DNA of 64,000 nt from JASGDC01 sp047605865. GTDB taxonomy: Bacteria; Actinomycetota; Actinomycetes; Actinomycetales; Micrococcaceae. The stretch lies in assembly GCA_047605865.1 (NCBI GenBank), contig JASGFC010000005.1, positions 4,313 to 68,312 of the forward strand, in the 5' to 3' direction. The notes under the pieces were generated by a model. That model saw only the letters and a list, made by a program, of their open reading frames with translations. It was not told the origin of the DNA and ran no database searches. The position numbers and the translations under genes are program-made. Below are positions 51,914 to 60,925 of the stretch, piece by piece. Numbering within the stretch: the stretch's first letter is position 1; each line of letters begins with the position of its first letter.

Positions 51914-52702
51914 GTGGAAAAGATCATCGCAACATTTGTAACCTCGCTTGAACTTTTAGGCGCAGTAACCATGATTCTTGGTTTTATTGTGGCCTTTTTA
52001 TTTGCTCTTCGTGCCATGTCACATGGGCAACCTGGTCAGCAAGCCTTCCAATTGCTTCGTAAGCTTATAGGGTCCTCAATTCTACTAGGTCTTGAAATTT
52101 TGGTTGCTGCAGACCTACTTCGCACCATGATGACTCCTACACTTAATGACGTTCTTGTCTTAGCTTTAATCGTTCTCATTCGTACATTCTTGAGTATTTC
52201 AATTCAGATTGAAATTGAAGGAATGCTTCCGTGGAAACGTGCCATGTTTGAAAGTGGTGGACAAATCCTTACTAGAGAACTTAAACAGCAAATCAAAAAC
52301 CCTGGACAAGCAAAAACTAAAGAAACTACCACTCAGAATAAGAGAAATGTGGTAACTGGTAGTTTTGATTCGCCAGTAACTCGAGTCACTGAATCAAACC
52401 CTACTCAACTTCAAGTACATCATACTCAAACTCAGTTGCAACATCAGCAAGAACAAGTACACAAGAAACAGCAGCAAGAACAACAACTTGTTCAAACTCA
52501 GTCACATCAACACCTAGAGCCAGTGCAAACTTTTGAAACGCAAACTCACGTAAAAAAACCAGCGCATCTTCAGCATGAACAATATCAACATCCTGTGCCA
52601 CAGGTACCACAACAAGTTTATGATGATGGTGTTCGCTACAATGCAAATCAAGAGCAATTTACAGCATATAACAACGCTGAAAATCCTTATTACAATAAAT
52701 AA
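51914..52702 (+). CDS. DUF1622 membrane protein with a long Gln/His-rich tail
   Basis: 262 residues from GTG 51914. The first 110 residues form a DUF1622 domain with three membrane helices (about 7-34, 50-68 and 75-97), including FQLLRKLIGSSILLGLEILV, typical of this family of unknown function. The rest (about 130-262) is hydrophilic low-complexity sequence with many Gln and His (for example QLQHQQEQVHKKQQQEQQ) and several Tyr near the end. DUF1622 proteins are usually only about 110-130 residues, so the tail is an addition. It could bind metal or mediate interactions, but this is unproven. Confidence 0.8.
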   Translation: MEKIIATFVTSLELLGAVTMILGFIVAFLFALRAMSHGQPGQQAFQLLRKLIGSSILLGLEILVAADLLRTMMTPTLNDVLVLALIVLIRTFLSISIQIEIEGMLPWKRAMFESGGQILTRELKQQIKNPGQAKTKETTTQNKRNVVTGSFDSPVTRVTESNPTQLQVHHTQTQLQHQQEQVHKKQQQEQQLVQTQSHQHLEPVQTFETQTHVKKPAHLQHEQYQHPVPQVPQQVYDDGVRYNANQEQFTAYNNAENPYYNK

Positions 52703-52740
52703 AGCTAGCTAAACTTTACTGATTTAAAAAGTATTCCACT

Positions 52741-52777
52741 AAAAAATGTCCTAGACAGATTGGCTAGGACATTTTTT
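52741..52777. terminator. Bidirectional intrinsic terminator
   Basis: AAAAAATGTCCTAG and CTAGGACATTTTTT are perfect 14-base complements around a 9-base loop, with a T run on both strands. It ends the DUF1622 gene on the plus strand and rpsT on the minus strand. Confidence 0.95.
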
Positions 52778-52789
52778 ATTAAAAAGTTT

Positions 52790-53056
52790 TTAAGCGTTCA
52801 TCTTATTGACGCGATGAGCGATTTTAGATTTTTTGTTAGCAGCTTTGTTACGGTGATAAACACCTTTTGATACTGCTTTATCAATCTTGCGTGATACAAC
52901 CTTCATAGCTTCTTGAGCAGTTTGGCTATCACCTTTTTCAATTGCTTCATCAACGTGACGAGTCAAAGTCTTGATTTCTGACTTAACGCTATTGTTGCGA
53001 AGACGCGCTTTTTCATTAGTAAGAATACGTTTCTTCTGAGACTTAATATTAGCCAA
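52790..53056 (-). CDS. rpsT: 30S ribosomal protein S20
   Basis: 88 residues, basic, all-helical. MANIKSQKKRILTNEKARLR is the typical start, and GVYHRNKAANKKSKIAHRVN the typical end. It binds 16S rRNA and has an assembly role. Located between holA and lepA on the minus strand as in many Gram-positive bacteria. The ribosome-binding site is agagag before ATG. Its leader contains strong secondary structure (53097-53160). Confidence 0.97.
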   Translation of the reverse strand: MANIKSQKKRILTNEKARLRNNSVKSEIKTLTRHVDEAIEKGDSQTAQEAMKVVSRKIDKAVSKGVYHRNKAANKKSKIAHRVNKMNA

Positions 53057-53096
53057 TTTTATTCTCTCTGTTTAAGGGACATGGTCTAGAGGACTT

Positions 53097-53160
53097 CTAT
53101 ACTTTCAGGACTGAGGCTAGTGGGGCTAGCAAAATAGAAAGTATAGAGTGTGCTTCGCAC
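53097..53160 (-). promoter_or_regulatory. Structured leader upstream of rpsT
   Basis: CTATACTTTC (53097-53106) pairs with GAAAGTATAG (53137-53146) and encloses a second stem GCTAG/CTAGC (53116-53130). A third small hairpin GTGC-TTC-GCAC is at 53150-53160. All lie 40 to 105 bases upstream of the rpsT start, within its probable 5' leader. S20 represses its own translation in E. coli, so autoregulation is a reasonable guess; an operator function is the alternative. Confidence 0.5.
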
Positions 53161-53328
53161 GACCTGAGCAAAACACGAATACATACACTATAGCAAACTT
53201 GCACTTCAAGAGTGAAAAATACACACTGCTTAATAGAAAGCTAAAGGATATAGAATTTTGCCAACACAGTATGTATGAGATGATAGTAGTAAAATCAGTT
53301 AACTACCTACCATAGATAAGGATTCTTC

Positions 53329-55182
53329 GTGTCTCCACGTGCACTTAATGTACCTGTTCCTTCACAAACTGACCCTGAAATCATCAGGAATTTTTGCATT
53401 ATTGCCCATATTGACCACGGAAAATCCACTTTAGCAGATCGTATGCTTGGTGTAACTGGCGTATTGAACAAACGTGATGAAAAAGCTCAATATCTGGATC
53501 GCATGGATATTGAACGTGAACGTGGTATTACCATTAAATCCCAAGCAGTACGCCTACCTTGGAATGCTCATGGCACAGACTATGCGCTAAACATGATTGA
53601 TACCCCGGGGCATGTTGACTTCACCTATGAAGTTTCTAGATCACTTGCAGCATGCGAAGGAGCTATACTTCTTGTTGATGCAGCTCAAGGTATTGAGGCA
53701 CAAACCCTTGCAAACTTATACCTGGCCATGGAAAATGATTTAACCATTATCCCAGTTCTAAATAAAATTGATCTTCCAGCGGCACAACCTGAAAAATATG
53801 CCGAAGAGCTTGCGCAGCTTATCGGGGGAACACCAGAAGATGTACTCAAAATTTCTGCAAAAACTGGTGAAGGCGTAGAAGAAGTACTTGATAAAGTTGT
53901 CGCAGAGATCCCGCCACCAGTCGGGGTTAAAGACGCACCTGCTCGTGCTATGATTTTCGACTCAGTCTATGATACCTATCGTGGCGTTGTTACCTACGTT
54001 CGTGTTGTTGACGGAGAACTTAAGCCAAAAGAAAAAATCCAAATGATGTCTACCAAAGCAACTCACGATACTTTGGAAATTGGTGTCATCAGCCCAGAAC
54101 CTATCCCAACAAAAGGACTTGGTGTTGGAGAAGTAGGCTACATCATTACTGGAGTAAAAGATGTACGTCAATCAAAAGTTGGTGACACCATCACTGAGCT
54201 CAATAATCCAGCTCAAGAATCACTTGGGGGTTACGATAACCCTCAACCTATGGTCTTTTCCGGCTTGTATCCCATTGATGGTTCTGAATACCCAGCACTA
54301 CGCGAAGCTTTGGATAAACTTCAACTTAATGATGCAGCCCTCGTATATGAACCCGAAAACTCCACTGCACTTGGCTTTGGCTTCCGTTGTGGTTTCCTAG
54401 GACTTTTACACTTGGAAATTACTCGTGACAGGCTGGAACGTGAATTTGGTATTGATTTGATTTCCACTGCACCTAACGTTGTTTACAATGTTACTGCTGA
54501 AGATGGCACAGAAGTTATAGTAACTAACCCTAGTGAATTTCCAGAAGGAAAATTACAATCAATTCGTGAACCAGTAGTATCAGCAACTTTAATTGCTCCT
54601 AGTGAATTTGTTGGAACTATTATGGAACTATGCCAACAGCGTCGTGGCGTGTTAGGTGGTATGGATTACCTTTCAGAAGACCGTGTAGAAATCCGTTACA
54701 CCTTACCTTTAGCTGAAATTGTTTTTGATTTCTTTGACCAACTCAAATCTCGCACCCGAGGTTATGCTTCTCTTGACTGGAAAGCAGCTGGCGAACAAGA
54801 AGCAGAACTTGTCAAAGTTGATATCTTACTTCAAGGTCAAGCTGTAGATGCTTTTAGCGCTATCACTCACAAAGATAAAGCCTATTCTTATGGCACGATG
54901 ATGGCTGGCAAGCTCAAAGAGCTCATTCCAAGGCAACAATTTGAAGTGCCTATTCAGGCTGCAATTGGTGCTCGCATCATTGCTCGTGAAAATATTAGAG
55001 CTATGCGTAAAGACGTTTTGGCTAAATGTTATGGTGGTGACATCAGCCGTAAGCGTAAACTTCTTGAAAAACAAAAAGAGGGAAAGAAACGTATGAAAAA
55101 TATTGGTTCTGTTGAAGTTCCTCAAGAGGCCTTTGTTGCCGCTCTTTCTTCAGACGGGTCAACAGGCAAGAAAGAACATTAG
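53329..55182 (+). CDS. lepA: Elongation factor 4 (back-translocase LepA)
   Basis: 617 residues from a GTG with aaggat upstream. GTPase of the translation factor type: G1 AHIDHGKSTLADRM (about 26-39), G2 region ERERGITIKSQ, G3 DTPGHVDF, G4 NKID and G5 SAKTG. The LepA-specific C-terminal domain is complete, with CYGGDISRKRKLLEKQKEGK near the end. It acts on elongating ribosomes under ionic stress. The stop shares one base with the GTG of hemW, so the two form an operon. Confidence 0.97.
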   Translation: MSPRALNVPVPSQTDPEIIRNFCIIAHIDHGKSTLADRMLGVTGVLNKRDEKAQYLDRMDIERERGITIKSQAVRLPWNAHGTDYALNMIDTPGHVDFTYEVSRSLAACEGAILLVDAAQGIEAQTLANLYLAMENDLTIIPVLNKIDLPAAQPEKYAEELAQLIGGTPEDVLKISAKTGEGVEEVLDKVVAEIPPPVGVKDAPARAMIFDSVYDTYRGVVTYVRVVDGELKPKEKIQMMSTKATHDTLEIGVISPEPIPTKGLGVGEVGYIITGVKDVRQSKVGDTITELNNPAQESLGGYDNPQPMVFSGLYPIDGSEYPALREALDKLQLNDAALVYEPENSTALGFGFRCGFLGLLHLEITRDRLEREFGIDLISTAPNVVYNVTAEDGTEVIVTNPSEFPEGKLQSIREPVVSATLIAPSEFVGTIMELCQQRRGVLGGMDYLSEDRVEIRYTLPLAEIVFDFFDQLKSRTRGYASLDWKAAGEQEAELVKVDILLQGQAVDAFSAITHKDKAYSYGTMMAGKLKELIPRQQFEVPIQAAIGARIIARENIRAMRKDVLAKCYGGDISRKRKLLEKQKEGKKRMKNIGSVEVPQEAFVAALSSDGSTGKKEH

Positions 55183-56357
55183 TGTCTGATTCTGCTTTCA
55201 CACCAGTTATCACTCAAGCTTGCGCCAAAAGGAAAACAGCTACACCTTTATCGCTCTACATCCATATTCCTTATTGTAAAGTTCGTTGTGGTTACTGTGA
55301 TTTCAATACTTACACTGCTGAAGAGCTCGGTGAGGGAGTAAACCAAAAGACGTACTACCAGCAAGTCATTGAAGAACTTCATCAGTATTTTAAAATCCTT
55401 AACTCTCATGAAAAATTTCACACTATTTTCTTCGGTGGCGGAACGCCTACCTTGCTTGCAGCACAACAGCTCTGCGACATCGTGACAGAACTTAAAAAGT
55501 TTGGCATCAATGAAGAGTGTGAAATTACGACTGAAGCCAACCCAGATACACTCAGCTACGAGTATCTAAAAACACTGAAAACAGGTGGGTTCACAAGAAT
55601 TTCTATAGGTATGCAATCTGCTGTACCTCACGTTTTAAAGACTTTAGATAGAACCCATAATCCTCATAACGTTCATCAAGCTGTTCGATGGTGTAAAGAT
55701 TTAGGATTATACGTAAGCCTTGACCTTATTTATGGAACCCCTGGAGAGTCTCTTGAGGATTGGAAAACAAGTCTTAAAACTGCTGTAGCTTTGCGCCCAG
55801 ACCATATCTCAGCCTATGCGCTCATCATTGAAGAAGGCACTAAGATGTACCGAGATATCAAGCATGGTCTCATCGCTGAACCTGATCCTGATGATCAAGC
55901 TAGCAAATACGAAATAGCAGATAATATTTTGCATCAATCAGGATATAGCTGGTATGAAGTGAGTAATTGGAGCACCTCTAAGAATACTCAATGCCAACAC
56001 AATATTAACTATTGGAAAAACGCAGACTGGTTAGGTATTGGCCCAGGAGCCCATGGGCACATTGACGGTGTGCGCTGGTACAACGTTAAACACCCTAGGG
56101 CTTATACTCAACGGCTTGCTGCAGGTTTCCCAGTCCACGAATTTGAAGTATTAACTGATGAAGAAAAGCATGAAGAACATATCATGCTCGCTATGAGAAT
56201 TAAAGATGGTATCAATGTATCAGAAGTTCCTACTGAGCAGCTTTCTAAGTGGCAGGACAATGGTTATATCAGCTCTTCAAGAAAAGAGAAACTACAATTA
56301 ACTCAAAAAGGCCGGCTCTTTGCCGACCTTCTTGTGAAAGAACTTCTTCTAAACTAA
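55182..56357 (+). CDS. hemW: Heme chaperone HemW (radical SAM, coproporphyrinogen oxidase-like)
   Basis: 391 residues. Radical SAM enzyme family with the cluster motif YIHIPYCKVRCGYCDF, that is Cys32, Cys36, Cys39 plus the following Phe. FFGGGTPTLL, EITTEANPDTL, RISIGMQSAVPHVLKTLDRTH and DLIYGTPGES are typical. HemW proteins lack coproporphyrinogen activity and bind heme for delivery to respiratory enzymes, which suits the oxidase genes downstream. Start GTG is coupled to lepA. Confidence 0.94.
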   Translation: MSDSAFTPVITQACAKRKTATPLSLYIHIPYCKVRCGYCDFNTYTAEELGEGVNQKTYYQQVIEELHQYFKILNSHEKFHTIFFGGGTPTLLAAQQLCDIVTELKKFGINEECEITTEANPDTLSYEYLKTLKTGGFTRISIGMQSAVPHVLKTLDRTHNPHNVHQAVRWCKDLGLYVSLDLIYGTPGESLEDWKTSLKTAVALRPDHISAYALIIEEGTKMYRDIKHGLIAEPDPDDQASKYEIADNILHQSGYSWYEVSNWSTSKNTQCQHNINYWKNADWLGIGPGAHGHIDGVRWYNVKHPRAYTQRLAAGFPVHEFEVLTDEEKHEEHIMLAMRIKDGINVSEVPTEQLSKWQDNGYISSSRKEKLQLTQKGRLFADLLVKELLLN

Positions 56358-56358
56358 G

Positions 56359-57324
56359 TTACTTGTTCTTTAAATCTTTACGCAATAATAATGGCTCTTC
56401 ATCGTCTGCATCAAAATCATAAACCTCTGATGCTGTTGAAGTTTGTGTAGTGTCTGATAGCGTAGCAGTTTGCGTAGCATCTGATAATGCAGTAGTTTGT
56501 TCAGCTGGCATTGTTGACATAGTCGGAACATTTGGTTTTTTTGCACTTCTAAGTCTTGCCGGAGCTTTATGCGTAGAAGTTGTACCAGTAGAAACATTAG
56601 TGTTGGTAGTTACATCAAGTGGGGCATCAAGCTGGCTTTGCTGCGCTAAAGCAGCCTGAGTCTGAGCTTCTTGTAACTGGGCTTGACGTGCTTTAGCTTC
56701 TGCAGCACGAGCTTTAGCTTCTTGTTGAGCAGCTTTCTGTGCTACTTTACGTTGTTGAGCTTGTGCTGCTTTTGCTTTACGAAGTTGAGCTCTTGCAGCA
56801 CGAGCCTTAATTTTTTCTTCACGAACTTTTTGCTTTTCGAGCTTTTTCAATTCTTTCTTACGAGCAGCAGCTTCTTTTTGGGCTTTCAAAGCTGCAATTT
56901 CTTCTGGTGTCCATACTTTGCGTTGTTGACGACCAGTTACAATGCGCCAAAGTTTAGACAAGTTAAAAGGGTAACGATAAGGTTTACCTCTGCTTGCTAC
57001 AACACCGCCAATAACTGAAAAGGCAATAAGAAAAGCCCATACACCAAAAGCAGACCATTTAAAGATACTTCCCACATGCGGAATATTTGACAGGAGCAAG
57101 AAAAGCAATACAAGCAAAAACAATGGTAAAGAAAAATCCATTGCTTCTTTAGATTCACTCTTTGTAAAGGCACCATACTTTCCCAGGTATCGATGGATAA
57201 GGTAGGGAGGTATTGGTCCAACAGCTCCACCGAAGTGAGCTAGAGTTGCCCAATCTTTATCTTCTGAAGGACGGAAGTGATTCGGATCCTCTAAGCGTGC
57301 CTTACTATTCGTAATAGTTGTCAT
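56359..57324 (-). CDS. DUF4870 membrane protein with a Lys/Ala-rich coiled-coil tail
   Basis: 321 residues. The N-terminal DUF4870 domain (about 20-130) contains DKDWATLAHFGGAVGPIPPY and membrane helices near 66-84 and 93-112. It is followed by a long charged helix (about 140-225) made of Ala, Lys, Arg, Gln and Glu, and a Thr-rich region with the repeats ATQTATLSDTTQTSTAS, ending in DADDEEPLLLRK. In Micrococcales a DUF4870 gene often lies between hemW and hrcA-dnaJ; here hrcA is missing. Function unknown. It is convergent with hemW. Confidence 0.82.
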   Translation of the reverse strand: MTTITNSKARLEDPNHFRPSEDKDWATLAHFGGAVGPIPPYLIHRYLGKYGAFTKSESKEAMDFSLPLFLLVLLFLLLSNIPHVGSIFKWSAFGVWAFLIAFSVIGGVVASRGKPYRYPFNLSKLWRIVTGRQQRKVWTPEEIAALKAQKEAAARKKELKKLEKQKVREEKIKARAARAQLRKAKAAQAQQRKVAQKAAQQEAKARAAEAKARQAQLQEAQTQAALAQQSQLDAPLDVTTNTNVSTGTTSTHKAPARLRSAKKPNVPTMSTMPAEQTTALSDATQTATLSDTTQTSTASEVYDFDADDEEPLLLRKDLKNK

Positions 57325-57418
57325 AATGCCTTCATTATGGCACGAAATTAAACAACATACTGTACTAGCTATAAGTGTTTTATGATTTCTTAGGAAAATT
57401 TGTTTCAGCTCAGAGCAT

Positions 57419-57458
57419 ACTATTCTTACTCATCGTGGTTTTAATGAGTTAGAATAGT
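57419..57458. promoter_or_regulatory. Inverted repeat overlapping the probable dnaJ promoter
   Basis: ACTATTCTTACTCAT and ATGAGTTAGAATAGT are 15-base arms with one mismatch around a 10-base centre. A TAGAAT resembling a -10 box lies within the right arm (57450-57455). It is 42 bases upstream of the dnaJ start. It is neither a CIRCE element (TTAGCACTC arms) nor the HspR HAIR sequence. Probably an operator. Confidence 0.55.
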
Positions 57459-57500
57459 GTGTAATATTCGGGTTCCCTTTTCAACGTTAGGAAATAATTA

Positions 57501-58658
57501 GTGGCAGATCATTATGCAGCTTTAGGTCTTTCAAGAGACGCAACTGACGAAGAAATTAAAAAGGCATACAAAAAACTCGCACGCAAACTTCACCCTGATA
57601 TCAATGATGCACCTGATGCTTCAGAACAGTTTAAAGCTGTTACCCATGCTTATGAGGTTCTCTCAGACCCACAAAAACGTGCAAACTATGATCGAACCGG
57701 AAACGATAATGGCCAAAATACTGGTTTTGGTGGCTTCGGCGGTTTTGAAGGCTTTGGCGATGCTCAAAGCTTTGACCTCAACGATATCTTCAACATGTTT
57801 GGTGGTGGTTTTGCACAACAACAGCAAGGGCCTGCTTCTCGGAAACAGCGTGGTCAAGACGCACTCATTAACGTTAAACTAAGCCTTGAGGATGCAGTTT
57901 TTGGTGCAGAAAAACAAGTAGAAGTTCATACTGCTATTGCTTGTCCTACTTGTCATGGAGAATGTACACAACCAGGTACTGAGATGAAAGAATGTACTTC
58001 TTGCCATGGTACTGGTCACATCCAACGGGCAATGCGTTCCATACTTGGTCAAGTCATGACAACAGCGCCATGTCCAACATGTAATGGATACGGAACAACA
58101 ATTCCTCATCCTTGTGTGGAATGTTCTGGGCATGGCCGTATTCGTAGCGACAAAACAATTACTGTTAAAATTCCAGCTGGTATCAAGACAGGAAACCGTA
58201 TCCAACTTGCTGGTAAAGGTGAAGTTGGCCCAGGAGCTGGACCAGCAGGCGATCTTTACCTTGAAATAACAGTCCAAGAAGATCAAATCTTTAAACGTCA
58301 AGGCGATGACCTCATCACAACCATGACTATCCCTATGACAGCAGCAGCTTTAGGCACCACCATTACGCTTAATACTTTCGATGGGGAACAGGCTGTAAAA
58401 CTTGAACCTGGAGTACAAACTGGACATATTGCTACTCTCAAAGGAAAAGGCGTTACTCGTTTTAACGGAACTAACCGTGGTGATATTAAGATTCAACTGC
58501 AAGTAGAAACTCCTCAGAACCTTGATAAACAAGAGCAACAGCTGCTGCGTCAACTTGCTGAACTCCGTGGTGAAACAGCAAGCACTGGGGAAGTGCTCAC
58601 TCAAAAAAGTAGCAATAATGGTTTCTTCTCAAAAATGAAGGATACCTTCCTCAAGTAA
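57501..58658 (+). CDS. dnaJ: Chaperone protein DnaJ
   Basis: 385 residues from GTG. J domain with HPD at 31-33 (KKLARKLHPDIND), Gly/Phe-rich linker (GFGGFGGFEGFGD), four zinc-binding repeats (CPTCHGEC, CTSCHGTG, CPTCNGYG, CVECSGHG) and the C-terminal substrate-binding domains. It stimulates DnaK ATPase and holds unfolded proteins. This is the second actinobacterial dnaJ, normally preceded by the repressor gene hrcA; here no hrcA lies upstream. rsmE overlaps by 1 base. Confidence 0.96.
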   Translation: MADHYAALGLSRDATDEEIKKAYKKLARKLHPDINDAPDASEQFKAVTHAYEVLSDPQKRANYDRTGNDNGQNTGFGGFGGFEGFGDAQSFDLNDIFNMFGGGFAQQQQGPASRKQRGQDALINVKLSLEDAVFGAEKQVEVHTAIACPTCHGECTQPGTEMKECTSCHGTGHIQRAMRSILGQVMTTAPCPTCNGYGTTIPHPCVECSGHGRIRSDKTITVKIPAGIKTGNRIQLAGKGEVGPGAGPAGDLYLEITVQEDQIFKRQGDDLITTMTIPMTAAALGTTITLNTFDGEQAVKLEPGVQTGHIATLKGKGVTRFNGTNRGDIKIQLQVETPQNLDKQEQQLLRQLAELRGETASTGEVLTQKSSNNGFFSKMKDTFLK

Positions 58659-59383
58659 TGACGGCTCACCTCTTTTATCTTGTTCATGATGCACCCTTTG
58701 ACATTGACCAAACAGTTAGCATTACTGGAGATGAGTTCAAACATGCAATGGTGCGAAGAATTGAAGTAGGAGAAGAAATACTCCTTGCTGATGGCAAAGG
58801 TCAAAAGTTTCTCGCAAATGTTCAAGAAAAGTTAGCTGACTCACTTGTTTGTTTCCTCAAGAAAAAGATAAACGAAAAGCACGAAACTGACATCACCGTG
58901 GTACAGGCTCTTGCAAAAGGCGGCAGAGATGAAATGGCGCTTGAAATCTGTACAGAAATTGGTGCTCGTTCTTTTATTCCTTGGCAAGCAAAAAGAAGCA
59001 TTGTTAAATGGAACAGTTCTAAAGAAAAGAAAATGGTGCAACGTTGGCAAGCAATAGCCCTCAATGCAGCAAAACAATCTCGCAGAAGTTTCATCCCTTC
59101 CATTGAAAAGTTAAAAGATAGTAAAGCTCTGCTACCACTCTTAAAGAACCAACAAATTTATGTCTTACATGAAGATGCTAGTACTGGCTTCAAAGATGTA
59201 ACTATTGATTTTAAGAAACCAATAACGCTTATTGTAGGTCCTGAAGGCGGTATCACAGAAGAAGAACTTCAGCTTTTTAAACGTTCAGGCGCCACAACGG
59301 TGAATGTAAGCCAGAACATTCTTCGTTCTTCAACGGCTGCTGCAGTTGCACTTACACAACTGCTGTACTCTCAAAATCTCTGA
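58658..59383 (+). CDS. rsmE: 16S rRNA (uracil1498-N3)-methyltransferase
   Basis: 241 residues, SPOUT-class enzyme. The N-terminal PUA-like domain is at about 1-75 (AMVRRIEVGEEILLADGKGQ) and the SPOUT domain has the knot motifs LIVGPEGGITEEELQLFK and LSQNILRSSTAA-type sequence, seen as VNVSQNILRSSTAAAVAL. The dnaJ-rsmE arrangement is conserved in Gram-positive bacteria. Start ATG is inside the dnaJ stop (TAATG). Confidence 0.95.
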   Translation: MTAHLFYLVHDAPFDIDQTVSITGDEFKHAMVRRIEVGEEILLADGKGQKFLANVQEKLADSLVCFLKKKINEKHETDITVVQALAKGGRDEMALEICTEIGARSFIPWQAKRSIVKWNSSKEKKMVQRWQAIALNAAKQSRRSFIPSIEKLKDSKALLPLLKNQQIYVLHEDASTGFKDVTIDFKKPITLIVGPEGGITEEELQLFKRSGATTVNVSQNILRSSTAAAVALTQLLYSQNL

Positions 59384-59454
59384 CCCTCTAGCTAAGGAAT
59401 AAATCTCTTTGTTATCATGTTCTATACACGAAGGATTGAAAAGGAGCGCTAAAG

Positions 59455-59844
59455 ATGTCTACTAAAACAACACAAAGTAAAGCTAAGAAGAAGGATTCTC
59501 TTGAGGAGGAACTTCCAAGCCACGAAGTCGACCTTACTAAAGTTGCACAAAATAAAGTAAAGAGTCTTCTAGATCAAGAGGGCAGAGATGATCTACGCCT
59601 TCGTATTGCTGTTCAACCTGGTGGGTGTTCTGGTCTTATCTATCAGTTATATTTTGACGAGCGTATGCTTGATGGCGATGCAGTCCGTGATTTTGATGGG
59701 GTAGAGGTCATTATCGATAAAATGAGCGTTCCTTATTTAACAGGTGCAACCATTGACTTTGAAGACACCATTGAAAAACAAGGCTTTACTATTGATAACC
59801 CAAGTGCCACTGGAACATGCGCCTGTGGAGATTCTTTCCATTAA
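59455..59844 (+). CDS. erpA: A-type iron-sulfur carrier protein (ErpA/IscA-like)
   Basis: 129 residues. The three cysteines that bind the cluster are Cys58 in VQPGGCSGLIYQ, and Cys122 and Cys124 in GTCACGDSF. An N-terminal Lys/Ser-rich extension of about 25 residues is extra. It delivers Fe-S clusters to target proteins, including respiratory enzymes. In Actinobacteria it lies close to the ctaC genes as here. A strong ribosome-binding site (aaaggag) precedes the ATG. Confidence 0.93.
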   Translation: MSTKTTQSKAKKKDSLEEELPSHEVDLTKVAQNKVKSLLDQEGRDDLRLRIAVQPGGCSGLIYQLYFDERMLDGDAVRDFDGVEVIIDKMSVPYLTGATIDFEDTIEKQGFTIDNPSATGTCACGDSFH

Positions 59845-59968
59845 AACTTCCATGTCTTAACTGCCAACTCAACGTTTAACACTAGCTCAGTAATAGCGCA
59901 ATTATCACAGAGCCATTTCAATTATTCGTGTCATTACTAATTTTTAGAGTTTTCAAACTATTCTGAGG

Positions 59969-59974
59969 TATGAT
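59969..59974 (+). promoter_or_regulatory. Candidate -10 box of the cta operon
   Basis: TATGAT preceded by gagg in a 180-base gap upstream of ctaC; no clear -35. The remaining intergenic DNA is AT-rich with nothing else recognisable. Confidence 0.35.
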
Positions 59975-60024
59975 TTTATTGGCTAGGTATTTACCGATAA
60001 TGGATGTATGAGGAAGGCCGAACA

Positions 60025-60921
60025 TTGAGTTCGAAAAATGATATTACTCCAGTTAGCTCTCAGAAGCTATCTAGAGGTATTAAAGCTATTGCAATCATTG
60101 CAGTGTCAACACTAACGTTGGCAGGATGTAGTGCGGAAGTAAAGCGTGGCTGGCTTCCTGCAGACAGCACAAATGCAACAAACCACACAAATTCTATTAC
60201 TGAACTGTGGGTTAACTCTTGGATTACCCTACTTATTATTGGTGTTTTCACCTGGGGTCTTATGTTGTGGTGTGTAGTGGTCTACCGCCGCAAGAAAGGC
60301 GAAAAGGGTTACCCTCGCCAGACTACATACAACCTTCCATTAGAGGTTTTCTATACAGTAATTCCACTACTTTTTGTTATTGTTTTCTACGTGTACACAG
60401 ACCGTACGATGCAATCTATTACTCAAAAACCTGGACAACCACAAGTTGTTATTGATGCATACGGTAAACAATGGAGCTGGGACTTCAACTACACTAATGA
60501 AAATACATACAGTCAAGGTGTTCAGGTAGATTTAGATGGTAAAACTGGCGCTCGTGATCGTGCTCCTGTTCTTTACCTTCCAGTTAATCAAAGTGTTGAG
60601 GTTAAACTTCACTCTCGTGATGTGATTCACTCATTCTGGATTCCTGCTTTCTTGCAAAAACAAGATATGATCCCAGGAGCTCCTTCAAGTATTTACTTCA
60701 CTCCTACTAAAGAAGGTACATTTGATGGTAAATGTGCTGAACTTTGTGGCGAGTTCCACTCAGAGATGTTGTTCCGCGTTGCAGTAGTTGACCAAGCTAC
60801 TTTCAACCAAAAGATGCAAGAACTCAAGAATCAAGGTAACGTAGGCCAAGTTGGTGACCAATACAACCGTAATGGTAGTGGCATTGATGGCGACGAACTA
60901 GATACCAAGGTTGGTGAATAA
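60025..60921 (+). CDS. ctaC: Cytochrome c oxidase subunit II
   Basis: 298 residues from TTG 60025, chosen because AGGAAGG lies 7 bases upstream; an ATG at 60004 has no such site. It is a lipoprotein: the signal ends TLTLAGC with the lipobox Cys at about residue 35. Two membrane helices follow (about 62-82 and 106-126). The periplasmic cupredoxin domain has the CuA site in DGKCAELCGEFHSEM and the aromatic WSWDFNY and HSFWIPAF. It takes electrons from cytochrome c and passes them to ctaD. The C-terminal 30 residues are hydrophilic. Confidence 0.94.
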   Translation: MSSKNDITPVSSQKLSRGIKAIAIIAVSTLTLAGCSAEVKRGWLPADSTNATNHTNSITELWVNSWITLLIIGVFTWGLMLWCVVVYRRKKGEKGYPRQTTYNLPLEVFYTVIPLLFVIVFYVYTDRTMQSITQKPGQPQVVIDAYGKQWSWDFNYTNENTYSQGVQVDLDGKTGARDRAPVLYLPVNQSVEVKLHSRDVIHSFWIPAFLQKQDMIPGAPSSIYFTPTKEGTFDGKCAELCGEFHSEMLFRVAVVDQATFNQKMQELKNQGNVGQVGDQYNRNGSGIDGDELDTKVGE

Positions 60922-60925
60922 ACAA

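Noticed and set aside
52401..52646. Minus-strand open frame within the DUF1622 tail
   Set aside because: It arises from the Gln/His codon repetition of the tail (CAA and CAT codons give TTG and ATG on the other strand) and has no start signals.
57325..57500. CIRCE element upstream of dnaJ
   Set aside because: The inverted repeat found has arms ACTATTCTTACTCAT and does not contain the CIRCE arm TTAGCACTC; spacing differs also.
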